Assembly (NCBI GenBank): GCA_018699075.1
Contig: JABIPV010000090.1
Span: 1-6,733 of the forward strand
Reading direction: 5' to 3'
DNA: 6,733 nt
Source: Kordiimonadaceae bacterium
Lineage (GTDB): Bacteria > Pseudomonadota > Alphaproteobacteria > Sphingomonadales > Emcibacteraceae
The notes under the pieces are model-generated. The model was not told the origin of the DNA. It did no database searches and saw only the letters and a program-made list of their open reading frames with translations. Within the stretch, counting starts at the first letter, position 1; each line of letters begins with the position of its first letter. Of this stretch, positions 6,195 through 6,733 are shown piece after piece. The position numbers and the translations under genes are program-made.

Positions 6195-6733
6195 ATGAGT
6201 ATGTTAAGTAAATTCCTAAACAAATCAGCCCTAGTAACGGGAATTGTTGCAATCAGCGTAATTTCATTACCGATTGCGGAAGTTTCTGCACAAGGCCGTA
6301 ATGGTGCCAATCAGAACAATAACAATATTGTTATTAACAACAATAATGGCGGCCGCAATTTTAACAGAGGCGGCAATCGTGGTAACCGTGGTTACCGTAA
6401 TAACCGTCGCGGCAATAGAGGTAGTGGGTTATTACCAGGACTAATTGGCGGAGCGATCCTTTATTCAGCATTTAATAACAATCGTCGATATGATAATCGT
6501 TATAACCGTTATGATCGATATGATAATCGTAATCGTCGTTATAATAGCCGTGTTGATATAAGGTACAGTTCACCCGGATATCGTTACAACCGTTATAATT
6601 ATTACACACCAAGTGTACCTTATTATAGCCGCCCAAGAACTGAAGTCGTTTATGTTGATAGACCCGTGGTACAACAAGTACCGGTTTATACACAGCCACA
6701 GCAACAAGGCTATGTTCAACAACCGCAACAACA
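6195..6733 (+). CDS. secreted Asn/Arg/Tyr-rich low-complexity protein, 3' end beyond the window
   Basis: An open frame of 179 full codons from ATG 6195 to the window edge with no stop. AAGGA (6183-6187) lies 7 bases before the ATG, the best ribosome site on the plus strand. I do not recognise the family. Residues 1-32 are a Sec signal peptide: K6 and K10, a hydrophobic core LVTGIVAISVISLPIA (13-28) and cleavage after VSA before Q33. Then follow an Asn run (39-51), a Gly/Arg/Asn block with repeated RGN (52-77), one apolar segment GLLPGLIGGAILYSAF (78-93) that could be a glycine-zipper-like membrane or packing segment, an Arg/Tyr/Asp/Asn repeat region (97-136), and a Pro/Gln/Val/Tyr-rich part (138-179). 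The mature part carries many Arg and few acidic residues, so it is basic. A cell-surface or envelope role is plausible but not shown. The upstream hairpin suggests separate transcription from the MBL gene; I see no firm promoter. Confidence 0.8.
   Translation, partial: MSMLSKFLNKSALVTGIVAISVISLPIAEVSAQGRNGANQNNNNIVINNNNGGRNFNRGGNRGNRGYRNNRRGNRGSGLLPGLIGGAILYSAFNNNRRYDNRYNRYDRYDNRNRRYNSRVDIRYSSPGYRYNRYNYYTPSVPYYSRPRTEVVYVDRPVVQQVPVYTQPQQQGYVQQPQQ
6485..6530 (+). repeat. 16-bp direct repeat, 30-bp period, inside the low-complexity gene
   Basis: TCGATATGATAATCGT occurs exactly at 6485-6500 and again at 6515-6530. The 30-base offset equals ten codons, so both copies encode RYDNR in frame (98-102 and 108-112). 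Related CGTTATAAC and CGTTACAAC units follow near 6499 and 6581. This suggests growth of the Arg/Tyr region by in-frame duplication. Confidence 0.75.

Noticed and set aside
6485..6600. CRISPR-like or mobile-element repeats
   Set aside because: The repeats keep the reading frame, have a ten-codon period and encode the same RYDNR residues, so they are protein repeats. No spacers, transposase or terminal repeats are seen.
6472..6699. Minus-strand frame with Tyr/Asn/Asp/His repeats
   Set aside because: It is the reverse reading of the RYDNR repeat DNA of the plus-strand secreted protein, which has a strong ribosome site and signal peptide; the repeats are carried over.

Overview
The window is a compact, AT-rich stretch of a bacterial chromosome. 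The gene order pyrE / rsh / rpoZ / folK on the minus strand, facing away from an NYN-domain gene and a family-5-type uracil-DNA glycosylase on the plus strand, matches what I recall of alphaproteobacterial chromosomes. The protein style (single bifunctional RSH, omega with an extended acidic tail, long-insert FolK) fits Alphaproteobacteria too. I cannot assign an order; the low GC suggests one of the AT-rich, possibly marine lineages. No tRNA, rRNA, CRISPR array, insertion sequence or phage gene was seen, so most of the window looks like core chromosome.

Minus strand, in order of transcription from about 3860 down to 1: folK (folate synthesis), rpoZ (RNA polymerase omega), rsh ((p)ppGpp synthetase/hydrolase) and pyrE (orotate phosphoribosyltransferase, cut by the window edge). 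rpoZ has a good sigma70-like promoter in the folK-rpoZ gap, embraced by an 8-bp inverted repeat. A strong intrinsic terminator lies between rpoZ and rsh. rsh and pyrE are 19 bases apart and probably cotranscribed. Omega and (p)ppGpp are functionally linked because omega forms part of a ppGpp-binding site on RNA polymerase.

Plus strand, 3921 to 5149: an NYN-domain (LabA/DUF88) putative ribonuclease and a 4Fe-4S uracil-DNA glycosylase, two bases apart, so probably one transcript. Next comes a secreted metallo-beta-lactamase-fold hydrolase (5205-6074) with its own convincing promoter overlapping the end of the glycosylase gene, and a weak hairpin after it. The right edge holds the 5' part of a secreted, low-complexity Asn/Arg/Tyr-rich protein (6195 onward, no stop in the window), the least ordinary gene here.

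I do not see a clear new multi-gene system. The points most worth a second look are the LLKD replacement of the usual RxKD motif in the RSH synthetase domain, the terminator directly upstream of rsh, the dyad over the rpoZ promoter, and the low-complexity exported protein. There is no gene-free stretch longer than about 120 bases.
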